Source: Duganella dendranthematis
GTDB taxonomy: Bacteria; Pseudomonadota; Gammaproteobacteria; Burkholderiales; Burkholderiaceae_D
Length of the DNA: 64,000 nt
Reading direction: 5' to 3'
NCBI RefSeq assembly: GCF_012849375.1
Contig: NZ_CP051684.1
Span: forward strand, 1,612,001-1,676,000
Part shown: positions 1 to 9,620 of the stretch, in pieces
How positions within the stretch are numbered: position 1 is the first letter of the stretch
Layout: each line of letters starts with the position of its first letter
Notes under the pieces: generated by a model
Databases searched by the model: none
Told to the model about the DNA's origin: nothing
What the model saw: the letters and a program-made list of their open reading frames with translations, nothing else
Program-made: the position numbers and the translations under genes

Positions 1-417
1 GCTGCCGGCTCGGTAGCCCTGGTTAGCCTGGTCGGCGCCGCGTCTATCGCCGGCCTGTTGCCAAACTCGCATGCGACGAATGCGCCGAACGATGCGCCGG
101 TTCCCATCGCCGCAGTCGCTCCTGCTCCAGTTGCGGCGCCAGTGCAAGCCATCGCTCCCGCACCTGAGCCACGTCGCGTGGTGGAACACAAAACCATTGT
201 TCATCATACCTATGCACCGCAGCAGGTGGCACAAGCGCCAGCGCCTGCCCCGGTAGCGCAGAACAGCGTGGTTGGCATGGGTATCGGTGCGGTGGTTGGT
301 GGCCTGCTGGGTAATCAAGTAGGCAGCGGCAATGGCCGCAAGCTGGCGACCATCGCCGGCGCGATCGGCGGCGGTTACGCCGGTAATGAAATCGCCAAAC
401 GTAATCAGCAACAATAA
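1..417 (+). CDS. Glycine zipper 2TM domain protein (5' end cut by window)
   Basis: The frame is open from base 1 to a TAA at 415-417, so the start lies outside the window and 138 codons are visible. It begins with a hydrophobic stretch that looks like a membrane anchor, continues with a long Ala/Pro/Val-rich linker, and ends in a glycine zipper (GxxxG-type repeats, roughly bases 277-390) of the kind found in the Rick_17kDa_Anti/SlyB-like families. Such proteins sit in the envelope; their molecular role is poorly known. The call rests on the glycine zipper and the overall architecture only. Confidence 0.75.
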   Translation, partial: AAGSVALVSLVGAASIAGLLPNSHATNAPNDAPVPIAAVAPAPVAAPVQAIAPAPEPRRVVEHKTIVHHTYAPQQVAQAPAPAPVAQNSVVGMGIGAVVGGLLGNQVGSGNGRKLATIAGAIGGGYAGNEIAKRNQQQ

Positions 418-445
418 AAAAATGGCCCGGTGAGAACCGGGCCAT
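415..445 (-). terminator. Intrinsic terminator of the SDR-SnoaL-VOC operon
   Basis: A 10-bp perfect stem (ATGGCCCGGT / ACCGGGCCAT) with a GAGA loop spans 422-445. Read on the minus strand it is followed directly by a run of seven T. It lies just past the VOC gene stop, so it terminates the minus-strand operon. It may also stop plus-strand transcription, but there the U tract is missing. Confidence 0.8.
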
Positions 446-449
446 CGCA

Positions 450-1004
450 TTAGTTGGCTGGATGCTTAGGATTCCACAGCTTGATCCTGGATTTCTTCTC
501 GTAGCCTTTGCCGTTCGGGTAGCCTACTAGTTCCATCTCCGAGCCCCATGGCGACAGGAAGTGCACCCAGGTTTCGCCTTCCGTGTCGCCACTGGTCATG
601 GTCATCGGTTCGCCGAGCACGGTAATGCCTTGCGCCTTCAAATACGCCACGCCCGCTTTCACGTCATCGGTGTAAAAGGCGATGTGCGAGGCGCCGATGT
701 CTTCGCTCTTCGGCATGACGCTGGCGCCGGCCGGGTTCTTGTACTCAAACAGCTCGATGTTGGCGCCGGTGCCGCAGCGGACCATCGCCAGCGTCAGGCT
801 CTCGGCGCGCGGCGTCATCGGGAACGGTCCGATATGCGTCACCGCCTCGCAGCCAAAGGTAGTGGCCAAAAATGCCTCGGCCTGTTTCAGATCCGGCACG
901 TTGATGCCGACATGGTCGATACCCGCCGATTTGATGCCGGCCGCCTGCGCGGCGCCGCCCAGGTTCAATACGATGGCGGCAAATACCGCAGCTAAGATTT
1001 TCAT
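450..1004 (-). CDS. Exported VOC (glyoxalase/bleomycin-resistance fold) protein
   Basis: This 184-residue protein has an N-terminal signal peptide (about residues 1-21, ending AQA) and then a vicinal-oxygen-chelate fold. Candidate metal ligands in the usual glyoxalase-I pattern are H31, E84, H107 and E158. It resembles lactoylglutathione-lyase-like proteins, but the export signal argues against the cytosolic methylglyoxal pathway, so the substrate is unknown. It is the last gene of a tight operon (SDR, SnoaL-like, VOC), 12 bp after the preceding stop, and is followed by a strong terminator. Confidence 0.75.
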   Translation of the reverse strand: MKILAAVFAAIVLNLGGAAQAAGIKSAGIDHVGINVPDLKQAEAFLATTFGCEAVTHIGPFPMTPRAESLTLAMVRCGTGANIELFEYKNPAGASVMPKSEDIGASHIAFYTDDVKAGVAYLKAQGITVLGEPMTMTSGDTEGETWVHFLSPWGSEMELVGYPNGKGYEKKSRIKLWNPKHPAN

Positions 1005-1016
1005 GATGCGCTTCCT

Positions 1017-1442
1017 TTATTGTTTGTCGATGAAAACGCGCAGGCTCGCAAGCTTGCCGTCCTTGATGGTGAAGATGTCTTCACCGTGGACCTGGTTGGG
1101 ATTATCCTTCGGCCCGTAGCCCCAGGTAACCCGTCCTAAGCCATGGTTCCAGGCCACCGGCGCCGGCGTGAAGACGAAGCCGGGATGGTCGGCCTGCACC
1201 CGTTGCAGCAGGCGGCGAATGTCCGCGTAGCCGGTGGCCAGGCCGCCGTAGTCCGCCACCAGCACGTCCGCGGTATAAACCTGCGGCAGCTTGGCGTCCC
1301 AATGTGCGGCGTTGCGATCGTTCCAGATGTCGAAGTGGCGGTTGATGGCCTGCTGTGCAACCGCCACCTCGTCCGTGGCCTGATCCTGTGCCTGGGCCAG
1401 CGATGCGATCAGCATGGCCCCGATAGCGATGAGCTTTTTCAT
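1017..1442 (-). CDS. Exported SnoaL/NTF2-like protein
   Basis: This 141-residue protein has a clear signal peptide (MKKLIAIGAMLIASLAQA) followed by an NTF2-like cone fold. It contains the features seen in SnoaL/DUF4440 proteins: an early helix with a W-D segment and a late W-G-Y strand. These domains bind small hydrophobic ligands or act as isomerases and hydrolases. No catalytic set can be assigned here. It starts 2 bp after the SDR stop, so it is co-translated with that oxidoreductase. Function is inferred only at fold level. Confidence 0.65.
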   Translation of the reverse strand: MKKLIAIGAMLIASLAQAQDQATDEVAVAQQAINRHFDIWNDRNAAHWDAKLPQVYTADVLVADYGGLATGYADIRRLLQRVQADHPGFVFTPAPVAWNHGLGRVTWGYGPKDNPNQVHGEDIFTIKDGKLASLRVFIDKQ

Positions 1443-1444
1443 GC

Positions 1445-2194
1445 TTACACCTGCGCCATGCCGCCGTCGACAAACAGCTCGATGCCGTTGACGAAGCTGG
1501 CCGCATCGGAGGCCAGGAAAGCCACCGCCTTGCCGATTTCTTCCGGCTCGCCCAGACGTGCCAGCGGCACTTGCGACGCCAGGAAGTCGAACAGGCCTTG
1601 ACGCGCTTCATCCGGCACCAGGCCACCCAAGCCAGGGGTGCGGATCGGACCAGGGCTGACGACGTTGACGCGGATGCGGCGTTCCTTCAAGTCCATCACC
1701 CACGAGCGGGCCAGGTTGCGCACTGCGGCCTTGCTGGCGCTGTAGACGCTGAAGGCGGCCGTGCCCTGGATCGACGTGGTCGAGCCGGTCAGGATCACCG
1801 AACCCCCGTCCACCAGCAGCGGCAGCGCTTTCTGCACGGTGAACAGCACGCCGCGCACATTGGTGCCGAAGATGCGGTCGAAGTGTTCTTCGGTGATGGC
1901 GCCCAGCGGCATCATGTCGCCGCCGCCGGCGTTGGCGAACAGAATGTCCAGTTTGCCGGCGCTCTTGGCGATCTGGGCGTACACGCCATCCAGGTCGGTC
2001 AGCGACGAGGCATCGGCGCGGATGCCGGTCGCGGCGGTGCCGATGGCGGCGACGGCGGCATCCAGTTCAGCCTGGCGACGGCCGGTGATGAAGACGCGCG
2101 CGCCTTGTGCCGCCAGTTCCTGCGCGGTGGCCAAGCCGATGCCGGTGGTGCCGCCGGTGACCAGTGCGATTTTGCCGTTGAGTTGCTTGTTCAT
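1445..2194 (-). CDS. SDR family NAD(P)-dependent oxidoreductase
   Basis: A 249-residue classical short-chain dehydrogenase. The cofactor motif TGGTTGIG is at residues 13-20, NAG at 88-90, a catalytic Ser near 138, and the YSASK motif gives Y151 and K155. Length and the C-terminal FVDGG segment fit the family. The substrate cannot be read from the sequence. It is first in the minus-strand operon and is transcribed divergently from a LysR regulator, which is the classic arrangement for a regulator controlling its neighbour. Confidence 0.85.
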   Translation of the reverse strand: MNKQLNGKIALVTGGTTGIGLATAQELAAQGARVFITGRRQAELDAAVAAIGTAATGIRADASSLTDLDGVYAQIAKSAGKLDILFANAGGGDMMPLGAITEEHFDRIFGTNVRGVLFTVQKALPLLVDGGSVILTGSTTSIQGTAAFSVYSASKAAVRNLARSWVMDLKERRIRVNVVSPGPIRTPGLGGLVPDEARQGLFDFLASQVPLARLGEPEEIGKAVAFLASDAASFVNGIELFVDGGMAQV

Positions 2195-2241
2195 GATTTG
2201 CTCCGTTAAGTAAGTTGCGATGGATGAACTTTAACGCTGTC

Positions 2242-2285
2242 CCATTCATAGATAAACCGTGTAAAATTAAAATGACTATCCATGG
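2242..2285. promoter_or_regulatory. Imperfect inverted repeat between SDR and LysR genes
   Basis: CCATTCATAG (2242-2251) and CTATCCATGG (2276-2285) form an inverted repeat with 8 of 10 matching positions, separated by an AT-rich 24-bp spacer. It sits in the 104-bp divergent intergenic region, just before the LysR start, where an autoregulatory LysR site is expected. The link to the LysR protein is inference. Confidence 0.35.
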
Positions 2286-2298
2286 ACGGGAATAATCA

Positions 2299-3198
2299 AT
2301 GAACCAGCTATTGGCGATACGCGCGTTTGCGCGCGTGGTGGAGGCAGGCAGTTTTACCAAGGCGGCGGATTCGCTGGACATGCCCAACGCTACCCTGAGC
2401 AAGCTGGTACAGGAGCTGGAAGCGCATCTGGCCGTGCGGCTGCTGCAGCGGACCACGCGCCGCGTGACAGTCACGCCGGAGGGTCAGCTGTACTATGAAA
2501 AGACGAATCTCATCCTGCGCAATCTGGAAGATGTCGACACCTCGTTCAACGTCGCCCGCAGCAAGCCGCGCGGGCATTTGCGGGTGGACGTGGGCGGTTC
2601 GACCGCGTCCGACGTGCTGATACCGGCGCTTCCGGATTTCATGGCGCGCTATCCGGACATCCGCGTCGACCTGGGCGTGTCGGACCGCTCGGTGGACATG
2701 GTCAGCGATAACGTCGACTGCGTGATCCGCGGCGGCGCGCTCGATAATTCATCGCTGGTGGCGCGGCCTGTAGGACAGGCGGCGATGGTCACCTGCGCCA
2801 CGCCGGAATACCTCAAGCAATACGGCGTGCCGGCCTATCCCGATGAGCTGAAGAACGGCCACCGGCTGGTGGCCTATGTGCTGGCGCAGAGCGGCCGGGC
2901 GATGCCGTTCCGTTTTCTGCGCGAAGGCGAAAAGAGCGAGATCAAGGTCGAGCACCGGGTCGGCGTCAACGAGAGCAATGGCCACATGGCGGCAGGGATG
3001 GCGGGACTGGGCATTATCCAGACCTTCGCCTATGCAGCGCGGCCGGCGCTGGCGGATGGCACGCTGGTGGAGATCCTCAAGCCGTGGCGGCCAGCGCCCT
3101 ACCCGTTCCACGTGGTCTATCCGCAGAACCGCCATGTGCCGCACCGCCTGCGCGTGTTCATCGACTGGCTGGTCGAGACGCTGCCCGACCGCCTGTGA
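2299..3198 (+). CDS. LysR family transcriptional regulator
   Basis: This 299-residue protein has an N-terminal winged helix-turn-helix (residues about 1-60; AFARVVEAGSFTKAADSL is the typical LysR HTH) and a periplasmic-binding-like effector domain (about 90-295). It belongs to the CrgA/DmlR-like subgroup by look. It is divergent from the SDR operon and probably controls it. Its stop is only 10 bp from the stop of the convergent glucarate dehydratase gene, with no terminator between. Confidence 0.85.
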   Translation: MNQLLAIRAFARVVEAGSFTKAADSLDMPNATLSKLVQELEAHLAVRLLQRTTRRVTVTPEGQLYYEKTNLILRNLEDVDTSFNVARSKPRGHLRVDVGGSTASDVLIPALPDFMARYPDIRVDLGVSDRSVDMVSDNVDCVIRGGALDNSSLVARPVGQAAMVTCATPEYLKQYGVPAYPDELKNGHRLVAYVLAQSGRAMPFRFLREGEKSEIKVEHRVGVNESNGHMAAGMAGLGIIQTFAYAARPALADGTLVEILKPWRPAPYPFHVVYPQNRHVPHRLRVFIDWLVETLPDRL

Positions 3199-3208
3199 TG
3201 CAAAGGCC

Positions 3209-4561
3209 TCAGCCCATGCTCGGACGATTGGGCGAGTAGGTAAAGCCAGGCACCAGGTAGCGCATCGCCATGGCGTCGTCGCGGGCAGTGGTGGCGACCT
3301 TTTTGTACAACTCATGCGCGGCCTGGATGCGGTCCAGGTCCGGCTCGATGCCCAGGCCCGGCTTTTGCGGCACCTGCACTGCGCCGCCGACGATTTGCAG
3401 CGGCTCACGCGTCAGCCGCTCCTGACCTTCCTGCCAGATCCAGTGCGTGTCAATCGCCGTGATGTTGCCCGGCGCCGCAGCAGCAGCGTGGGTGAACATC
3501 GCCAGCGACACGTCGAAGTGGTTGTTGGAGTGCGAGCCCCACGTCAGTCCCCACTGTTCGCACAGTTGCGCCAGACGCACCGATCCCTGCATGGTCCAGA
3601 AGTGCGGATCGGCCAGCGGAATATCGACGGCACCCAGCAGATGCGAGTGCGCCATCTGGCGCCAGTCGGTAGCCACCATATTGGTAGCGGTCGGGATGCC
3701 GGTGGCGCGGCGGAATTCAGCCATGATCTCGCGGCCCGAATAACCGTTCTCCGGTCCGCACGGATCTTCCGCATAGGCCAGGATGTGGCCCTGCCCCTTG
3801 CACAGATCAATCGCTTCCTTCAGCGACCAGGCGCCGTTAGGGTCCAGCGTCACGCGCGCATCGGGAAAGCGCTTTTTGATCGCGGTGACGGCTTCCATTT
3901 CTTCGGCGCCGCGCATCACACCGCCCTTCAGCTTGAAATCCTTGAAGCCGTATTTGTCCACCGTGGCCTCGGCCAGTTCGACGATCTGCGCCGGCGTCAT
4001 CGCCTCCTGATGGCGACGCGCGTACCAGCCACTGGCGCCCTCGCCGCTCAGGTAAGGCAGGTCGGTGCGGCCACGGTCGCCGATGTAGAACAGGTAGGCC
4101 AGCATTGGCACGCTGTCGCGCTGCTGGCCGGAGCCGAGCAACTCGCACACCGGCACGCCCAAGTGCTGCCCGAGCAAATCGAGCAGCGCCGCTTCCACCG
4201 CCGTCACCACATTGTCCAGGCGCAGATTGATTTCGTGCGGCTGCTTCAGCACCTCGGCTTCGGCGTCCGACGTTACCTGATGATGGCCGCCGATAGCGGC
4301 GCGGATCGCGTTCAGCGTGCGGTTGTAGCGGCCGATCTGCGTACCCACCACCAGCGGTACCGAACGTTCCAGGGCCGCCAGGATGCCGGCGCCGCCGGGC
4401 ACTTCGCCAATGCCGGTATGGCCGGCGCTATCGGTCAGCAGCACCAGGTTGCGCGTGAAGTAAGGTGCGTGCGCGCCGCACAGGTTGAGCAGCATGCTGT
4501 CGTAGCCCGCCACGGGGATGACCTGCATCGCGGTGATGACTGGGCTGGTGGAATTGCTCAT
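3209..4561 (-). CDS. gudD: Glucarate dehydratase
   Basis: A 450-residue enolase-superfamily enzyme that removes water from D-glucarate to give 5-keto-4-deoxyglucarate. It aligns from memory along its whole length with E. coli GudD, including the opening MQVIPVAG and the SHSNNHFD segment. Active-site residues are visible: the KxK pair K210/K212, metal ligands D240 and E265 with N294 nearby, and the general base H344. It lies 25 bp downstream of the GH35-like gene, so the two are probably one transcript. Glucarate is an oxidised glucuronate, which fits a uronate-containing glycan as substrate of this block. No later pathway enzymes (keto-deoxyglucarate aldolase or dehydratase) are in the window. 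Confidence 0.93.
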   Translation of the reverse strand: MSNSTSPVITAMQVIPVAGYDSMLLNLCGAHAPYFTRNLVLLTDSAGHTGIGEVPGGAGILAALERSVPLVVGTQIGRYNRTLNAIRAAIGGHHQVTSDAEAEVLKQPHEINLRLDNVVTAVEAALLDLLGQHLGVPVCELLGSGQQRDSVPMLAYLFYIGDRGRTDLPYLSGEGASGWYARRHQEAMTPAQIVELAEATVDKYGFKDFKLKGGVMRGAEEMEAVTAIKKRFPDARVTLDPNGAWSLKEAIDLCKGQGHILAYAEDPCGPENGYSGREIMAEFRRATGIPTATNMVATDWRQMAHSHLLGAVDIPLADPHFWTMQGSVRLAQLCEQWGLTWGSHSNNHFDVSLAMFTHAAAAAPGNITAIDTHWIWQEGQERLTREPLQIVGGAVQVPQKPGLGIEPDLDRIQAAHELYKKVATTARDDAMAMRYLVPGFTYSPNRPSMG

Positions 4562-4586
4562 GATTTCTACTCCAAATAGGTTCAGT

Positions 4587-6218
4587 TCAGCGATAGCGGT
4601 ACAGCTTTACGCGCTGTATGGTAAACGCATCGCCCGATAAGCCGATGTGGCGGCCTTGGTGCGTCTCGTCGCCGTTCATCCAGCGGCCTTGAGAATCGAG
4701 GCCTTCGATGGCTTGTTCAATGCCGACCTGCGCGCCGTCCGCGCTGCCGAAAACGATGGTCAGGCCTTTGCCTGCCACGATAAATTCATCATCGCCGGTC
4801 TGGATCACCAGGCCGCCGCGCGTCTGCACTTCGGCCGGCGTCAGCTTTTCCCACGGCGCGTTAAAGCTGACCTGCAAGGTGTAGCCGCCCATGTGCACCT
4901 GCTGCGGGGCGACGTCCACGTCACCGTCAAACGATACAGGCGCCTTGAAGCCGCGCACCTTGCCGCTGCCCTGATAGCGATTGATGGTCGGCGCCAGCTG
5001 CTTCAGCACGCGATAAGCTTGCGGCAGCGAGGACTTGCCGTCCTTGATATCGTCGATGGCGAACGGCGAGAAGCCAAAGGCGTCATGCTCGCCGATAGCG
5101 TAAAAGGCGTCGGCGCCGGCATCGGGCCGCTCGGCGTGATTGGCTTCCGGGATAAACAGCGGATTGTCCGGGCGCTTGAACTGCCTGGCCCAGTGGATAA
5201 AGTTGGGGAAGTAGGTGTCGATGGCGATGACGTCCACCGATGGCGCCCCCGGCTTCCACACGTCAAACAGATGCGGCAGCGGGCCGGCGCTTGGATATTC
5301 GCCTGGACGCTTGCCCGGCCGGTTCAGCGCCACGTTCACATACATCGGCAGCGGATAGACCGCCTTGCCGGCCGCCGTCAGCGCCTCGACAAACTGCGCG
5401 TAGTGCCAGGCCTGGAAGATCTCTTCTGTTTCGATGGTGTCGCCGAAGACCTCGGCCCAGGCGCCGCTGGCGCGCGCGCCGCGCGTTTCCCACGCGGCCT
5501 TCAGCGCCGGCTGCAAGCTGTCCATGTGCGCGGCCAGATAGGCGGTGAGCGCGGCCGGCACCGGCGCGCGCCATGCGGCATTGGCGGCAGCGCTGTAGTC
5601 GCGCACTTCCGGCAGCATGCCGATTTCATTCTCGACCTGGATCATCAGCACGGTGTGCTGGGTGTCGGTCTGCTTCAGATGCGCCAGCAGCGCGCGGAAG
5701 GCGGCCGTATCGGCGGCCAGCGTGGCCGGTGCAAACGGCGTCAGGATCTCCTGCGCCACGCCGGCGCGGGTGCGCGCACGCGGGAAGCGCTGCGTATCGG
5801 TCTTCACCCACGCCGGCGCATAGGTCGACATGGAATTCTTCCACGCGCCAAACCACAGCAGCACCAGTCGCGTGTTGTGCGCGCGCGCCTGTTTCAGCAC
5901 GCCGTCCAGCACCGTGAAATCAAAGCGCCCTTCGACCGGCTCGATCTGATCCCACTCGACCGGGGCCAGCACCGTATTCAGTTCGGCCGCCTTCAGCGTC
6001 GGCCACAAGGTATTCAGGTATTCCAGGCTGGAGGCGGACGAATTATGCAGTTCGCCGCCCAGCAGCAAAAACGGTTGATCGTCGACGATCAGCTGCGTGG
6101 CGCTGCCCTGCTTGCGCAGATGCGGCGGCGTGGCGGCATTCGCCGAAGCCAGGGCATTGCCCAGCAGCGCGGCCAGCACCAGACAGGTAGCACGCAATCG
6201 GCGTGTCGAGACAGCCAT
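4587..6218 (-). CDS. GH35/DUF5597 family beta-galactosidase-like glycoside hydrolase
   Basis: From the chosen start this is a 543-residue exported enzyme: signal peptide about 1-29 and a GH35-type TIM barrel from about 40. The likely acid/base is E198 in VENE, the likely nucleophile is E358 in IPEANH, and a C-terminal DUF5597 beta domain follows. Related enzymes remove terminal galactose from glycans in the periplasm. The ATG at 6218 is preferred because it has an AAGGA Shine-Dalgarno site three bases upstream and starts at the signal peptide. The longer reading to 6281 would run through the terminator of the upstream gene. It is followed at 25 bp by gudD. Confidence 0.85.
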   Translation of the reverse strand: MAVSTRRLRATCLVLAALLGNALASANAATPPHLRKQGSATQLIVDDQPFLLLGGELHNSSASSLEYLNTLWPTLKAAELNTVLAPVEWDQIEPVEGRFDFTVLDGVLKQARAHNTRLVLLWFGAWKNSMSTYAPAWVKTDTQRFPRARTRAGVAQEILTPFAPATLAADTAAFRALLAHLKQTDTQHTVLMIQVENEIGMLPEVRDYSAAANAAWRAPVPAALTAYLAAHMDSLQPALKAAWETRGARASGAWAEVFGDTIETEEIFQAWHYAQFVEALTAAGKAVYPLPMYVNVALNRPGKRPGEYPSAGPLPHLFDVWKPGAPSVDVIAIDTYFPNFIHWARQFKRPDNPLFIPEANHAERPDAGADAFYAIGEHDAFGFSPFAIDDIKDGKSSLPQAYRVLKQLAPTINRYQGSGKVRGFKAPVSFDGDVDVAPQQVHMGGYTLQVSFNAPWEKLTPAEVQTRGGLVIQTGDDEFIVAGKGLTIVFGSADGAQVGIEQAIEGLDSQGRWMNGDETHQGRHIGLSGDAFTIQRVKLYRYR

Positions 6219-6228
6219 GACATTCCTT

Positions 6229-6254
6229 AAAAAAAACCGCCCCCGAAGGGGCGG
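6229..6254 (-). terminator. Intrinsic terminator of the TonB-dependent receptor gene
   Basis: The 7-bp GC stem CCGCCCC/GGGGCGG with a CGAA loop (6237-6254) is followed on the minus strand by eight T (6229-6236). It sits between the receptor stop and the GH35-like start. Its U tract ends only one base from the GH35 Shine-Dalgarno site, so the downstream gene depends on read-through or on a promoter that is not obvious. Confidence 0.8.
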
Positions 6255-6293
6255 GCAAAAAGGGCCCCGCTGGAGAACCAAGGGCCCAGACGA

Positions 6294-9200
6294 TTAAAAC
6301 TTGGCGCGCAGGCCCAGCGAGTAAGTACGGCCTGGCGAGTACTGCGTAAAGTTGGCGTTACTGAACTGGAAGTAGCCGCGACGCGAGTCGTTGTTCAGGT
6401 TGACGATGTCGAAGCTCAGCGTCGGCCAGTTTTCTTTGTCGAACACCTCACCCAGGTCGACGCTCGACGAGAAGTCCAGCTGCTTGTAGTTGTCGGAGAA
6501 CAGCGCGGCATTGGTGATGCCGTTCTGGTTCGCGCTGGCGGTCTGGCTGCCCTTCGAGAAGGTGTGCGACAGGCGCGCCGTGTAGCCGTGATTGTCGTAG
6601 TACACCGAGAAGTTGTTGGTACGGTTAGGTACGCCCAGCGCCACGAAGCCGGCGCCACCTTCGCCATCACCGCGCTGGGTGATGAAGGTGGCCGTCTCGT
6701 TGATGCCGAAGCCGCGAATCGGCAGGATCTTGTCGAGCGGTTGCACCCAGCCCAGCTCCAGGCCACGGATCTTCAGTTCACCCGACGCGTTGCGGGCCTG
6801 CGTCATCACCACCGTGGCCACATTTGGACCGCCGCGCGAATCGATCGCCTGCTGCTGGTTCGGAATCAGCGTGTTGTAGTTGATGCCGTAGGCGGCCAGC
6901 GCGCTGAATGGCAGCGTGATGTTCTGGTTGATGGTGAAGCCGTCCACCTTCTTCTGGAACACGGTCAGGCTGACGTAACCTTCGCGGCCGGTGTACCAGT
7001 CGATGCCCAGGTCGATGTTATCCGACAGGTAAGGCTTCAGCGCTGGATTGCCGATGGTGCCGACGTCCGCCGACACCGACGAGAAGTTCACGCCCGGACG
7101 CAGTGCGTTCGGATCGGCGCGGGTCATGCTGCGCGACAGCGCGGCGCGGGCGATCACGTCGCTGCGCAGGTTGACCGCCAGCGTGCCCGATGGCAGCGTG
7201 TTGTTGTAGGTCGTATCCTGGTAGACCCACTGGTCGATGTTGGGATACTTGCTGCCGTTGAGCGTCAGGCTGGCGTTGCGCGGATCGGTGATCGAGTTCA
7301 GCGAACCGACCGACTGCTTGGTGCGCACATAACGCAGGCCGCCGTTGTAGCGGGCCGGGAAACCGGCGAGGTCGAACTTGCCGTTGGCTTCAAAGTACAG
7401 GCCCGTGGTTTTCTCGCCGATGAACCCCGAGCTGGCGCCGGTTGACGACGCGCCGCTGGCCGGTGCGGTGTTGTAGTACTGCTGGTAGTTCGACGCTTGC
7501 GCGAAGCGGCCCCAGTCGATGATTGGACGGCCGTACGGACCAGGGATGATGTAGCTGGCCAGCGCGCTTTGTGGAATCAGCGAACCGCCGTAGGTCAGCG
7601 GCGTGGTGGCGCCTGCGGTGTAGCCGGTGCCGTAGCCTGGATACAAGCCGGCGGCGCTGGCGCCCGGCGTCGAGGCGCCGTCGCAGGTTGGCGCGCCGTT
7701 CGGGCCTTGCAGGAACACGTTAGGATTGTTGCCGCACACTGCCGCCTGCCAGGCCGCCGAGTTGTCGGTGGCGCTGATGCGGCGGGTGATATCGTCGTAG
7801 GCGATGCCGCCTTTAATGTTGAACTTGTCGTCGCCCCAGGTCAGGTCGCTATGGAAGCCCTTGGTTTCGGTCTTGCGGAACTCGTTCTGAATGTTGACGC
7901 GGCCGGTGTTCCACACATAGCTGTTCGGATTGTTCAGGTCGGTGCTGGCGACCACCGACGGGATGCCGCCATTGTTATTGTTGTAGGTCACCGTGTTGCC
8001 GCTGTTCGGCGCGGTGATCAGGTAGACCGTCGGCGCTTCGTGGCTGAAGTTACTGCGGGTGTAATTGACCTGCGCGTCCAGTTTCAGGCTCGGCGTGAGT
8101 TTCCATTCCATGCCCGGATTCAGGCCCAGCAGGCTGACCTGGTCGCGGCGGTAGCCGTGCTCGAAGAAGTTCTGGGTGTTGGCGAAGGTGCCGCCGGTGA
8201 CGGTACAGCCGTCGCTGCAATCGCTCTTGTCGACCGTCATGTTCAGCGGGATCATGCCGCCGTTACGGACCGACCAGTCGTAGTCCATGCGCGTCATCTT
8301 GTCGTCGCGCTTGCTGTACATGGTGTCCAGGTAGAAGTGCAGGTTCTCGGTCGGACGGTATTCGGCGGCGAAGATCGCCGAGCCTTTGTCCTTGGTGCCG
8401 AAGTAATCCATGGTGCGGCCCAGGCGCGGCAGGATGGCGTTGTCGATCTGCTGGATGGACAGGCCCGGATTGTGCGCCAGCAACCAGGCCTGGTCGATCA
8501 CCTGGCCGGTCACCAGGCCGTTGCCGGCGCCGACCGGCACCGTGGCGGGAATGGTGAAGTTGCCGCCGCCGGTGTTGTTGCGGTTGGCGGCCGGATTCTG
8601 CGCGGCCGACAGGTTGGCGTTGGTGTAGCCGACGGTTTCCCAGCCGGTGGTGTGGATCTGCTGACGCGACAGCGTCACGCCGCCCAGGATGCCCCAGTCG
8701 CCGAAGGTCTGGCTGGCCAGGAAGGCACCGCGGCCGCCGGTCTTGTCGGCGATTTGCTGCTTGGTGGCGGTGATGCTGGCGGAAATGGTGCGGCCTTCCT
8801 TGTCGAACGGCCGCGCGCTGCGCAGGTTGACCACGCCGGCGGCGCCGCCTTCGATCATCTCGGCGGTCGGGCTCTTGCTGACGGTCAGCTTGGTGAACAG
8901 GTCGGTCGGCAGCAGGTCGAGGTCGACCTCGCGGTTGGTGTTGGCGCCGTCGATCGGGCCGGACGAGGCCACGGCGATCGGCGCGCCGTTCAGCAGGATT
9001 TTGGTGAAGCTGGAGCCGAGGCCGCGAATCTGGATGGTCGAGCCTTCGCCGGTGATGTCGCGCGAAACGCCGACGCCGGGAATGCGGCTCAGCGATTCGG
9101 CGATGTTTTTGTCCGGGAATTTACCGAAGTCCTCGGCATTGATCGAGTCCTGGAAGCCGACCGCTTCCTTCTTGTCTTTCGCCGACGACAGCAGCGAGTT

Positions 9201-9371
9201 GCGGTAGCCGTTGACCTGCACCACGGTCATTGGCGCGTCGTCCTTGGCGGCCGGCGCGGCGGCCGGGGTGACTTCCTGGGCATATGATTGCGCAATCAAA
9301 CCTGCCATAACGGTCAGGCCGAACGCCATCTGCCGGCCGGAATGCCGGACTTTTTGGTGTTTCACTAACAT
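6294..9371 (-). CDS. TonB-dependent outer-membrane receptor, carbohydrate type
   Basis: This 1025-residue protein has a signal peptide (about 1-31), a TonB box-like segment near the N-terminus, and a plug domain (about 55-190, with the NIAESLSRIPGV signature of this receptor class). A large beta-barrel ends in an aromatic-rich strand with terminal Phe (LGLRAKF). Receptors of this subgroup, common in Caulobacter, Xanthomonas and Massilia relatives, import oligosaccharides. Its neighbours support glycan import: GH35-like enzyme, BNR-4 protein, porin and glucarate dehydratase. An AAGGAG site 8 bp before the ATG supports the start. It has its own promoter and terminator. Confidence 0.9.
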   Translation of the reverse strand: MLVKHQKVRHSGRQMAFGLTVMAGLIAQSYAQEVTPAAAPAAKDDAPMTVVQVNGYRNSLLSSAKDKKEAVGFQDSINAEDFGKFPDKNIAESLSRIPGVGVSRDITGEGSTIQIRGLGSSFTKILLNGAPIAVASSGPIDGANTNREVDLDLLPTDLFTKLTVSKSPTAEMIEGGAAGVVNLRSARPFDKEGRTISASITATKQQIADKTGGRGAFLASQTFGDWGILGGVTLSRQQIHTTGWETVGYTNANLSAAQNPAANRNNTGGGNFTIPATVPVGAGNGLVTGQVIDQAWLLAHNPGLSIQQIDNAILPRLGRTMDYFGTKDKGSAIFAAEYRPTENLHFYLDTMYSKRDDKMTRMDYDWSVRNGGMIPLNMTVDKSDCSDGCTVTGGTFANTQNFFEHGYRRDQVSLLGLNPGMEWKLTPSLKLDAQVNYTRSNFSHEAPTVYLITAPNSGNTVTYNNNNGGIPSVVASTDLNNPNSYVWNTGRVNIQNEFRKTETKGFHSDLTWGDDKFNIKGGIAYDDITRRISATDNSAAWQAAVCGNNPNVFLQGPNGAPTCDGASTPGASAAGLYPGYGTGYTAGATTPLTYGGSLIPQSALASYIIPGPYGRPIIDWGRFAQASNYQQYYNTAPASGASSTGASSGFIGEKTTGLYFEANGKFDLAGFPARYNGGLRYVRTKQSVGSLNSITDPRNASLTLNGSKYPNIDQWVYQDTTYNNTLPSGTLAVNLRSDVIARAALSRSMTRADPNALRPGVNFSSVSADVGTIGNPALKPYLSDNIDLGIDWYTGREGYVSLTVFQKKVDGFTINQNITLPFSALAAYGINYNTLIPNQQQAIDSRGGPNVATVVMTQARNASGELKIRGLELGWVQPLDKILPIRGFGINETATFITQRGDGEGGAGFVALGVPNRTNNFSVYYDNHGYTARLSHTFSKGSQTASANQNGITNAALFSDNYKQLDFSSSVDLGEVFDKENWPTLSFDIVNLNNDSRRGYFQFSNANFTQYSPGRTYSLGLRAKF

Positions 9372-9453
9372 TTTACAGTCTCCTTCGGTAACTTACCGTG
9401 GTTATTGTTATAAACCTCACAACACTACATCAAAATGGTTGCGCGATCATTTG

Positions 9454-9483
9454 AGTGTAAAAGCTAAGAAAAGTCGCTGTCAA
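9454..9483 (-). promoter_or_regulatory. Sigma-70-like promoter of the TonB receptor gene
   Basis: On the minus strand a perfect -35 TTGACA (9478-9483) is followed after 18 bp by TACACT (9454-9459). This would start transcription near 9447, giving a leader of roughly 75 bases before the ATG at 9371. Confidence 0.6.
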
Positions 9484-9488
9484 CAAAA

Positions 9489-9507
9489 ATAACATTTGAA
9501 ATGTTAT
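9489..9507. promoter_or_regulatory. Perfect 19-bp palindrome, candidate operator
   Basis: ATAACATTTGAAATGTTAT is a perfect palindrome with 9-bp arms around one central base. It lies 6 bp upstream of the -35 box of the receptor promoter, a typical position for an activator or repressor. No regulator gene lies in the block, so the cognate protein is unknown. Confidence 0.55.
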
Positions 9508-9620
9508 ACGCTACCATTTCGTACCAAGAAGTCATCGCCGGCACGGCGCGTACAGAGGGGCGGACGGTAAAACCGGATTAAAATGACAGTGTGGCGAGAT
9601 AGACACGCCGAGCCGGAGTG

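Noticed and set aside
2876..4579. A 567-codon plus-strand frame covering the end of the LysR gene and all of gudD
   Set aside because: The opposite strand encodes a full-length glucarate dehydratase; the frame is a composition artefact.
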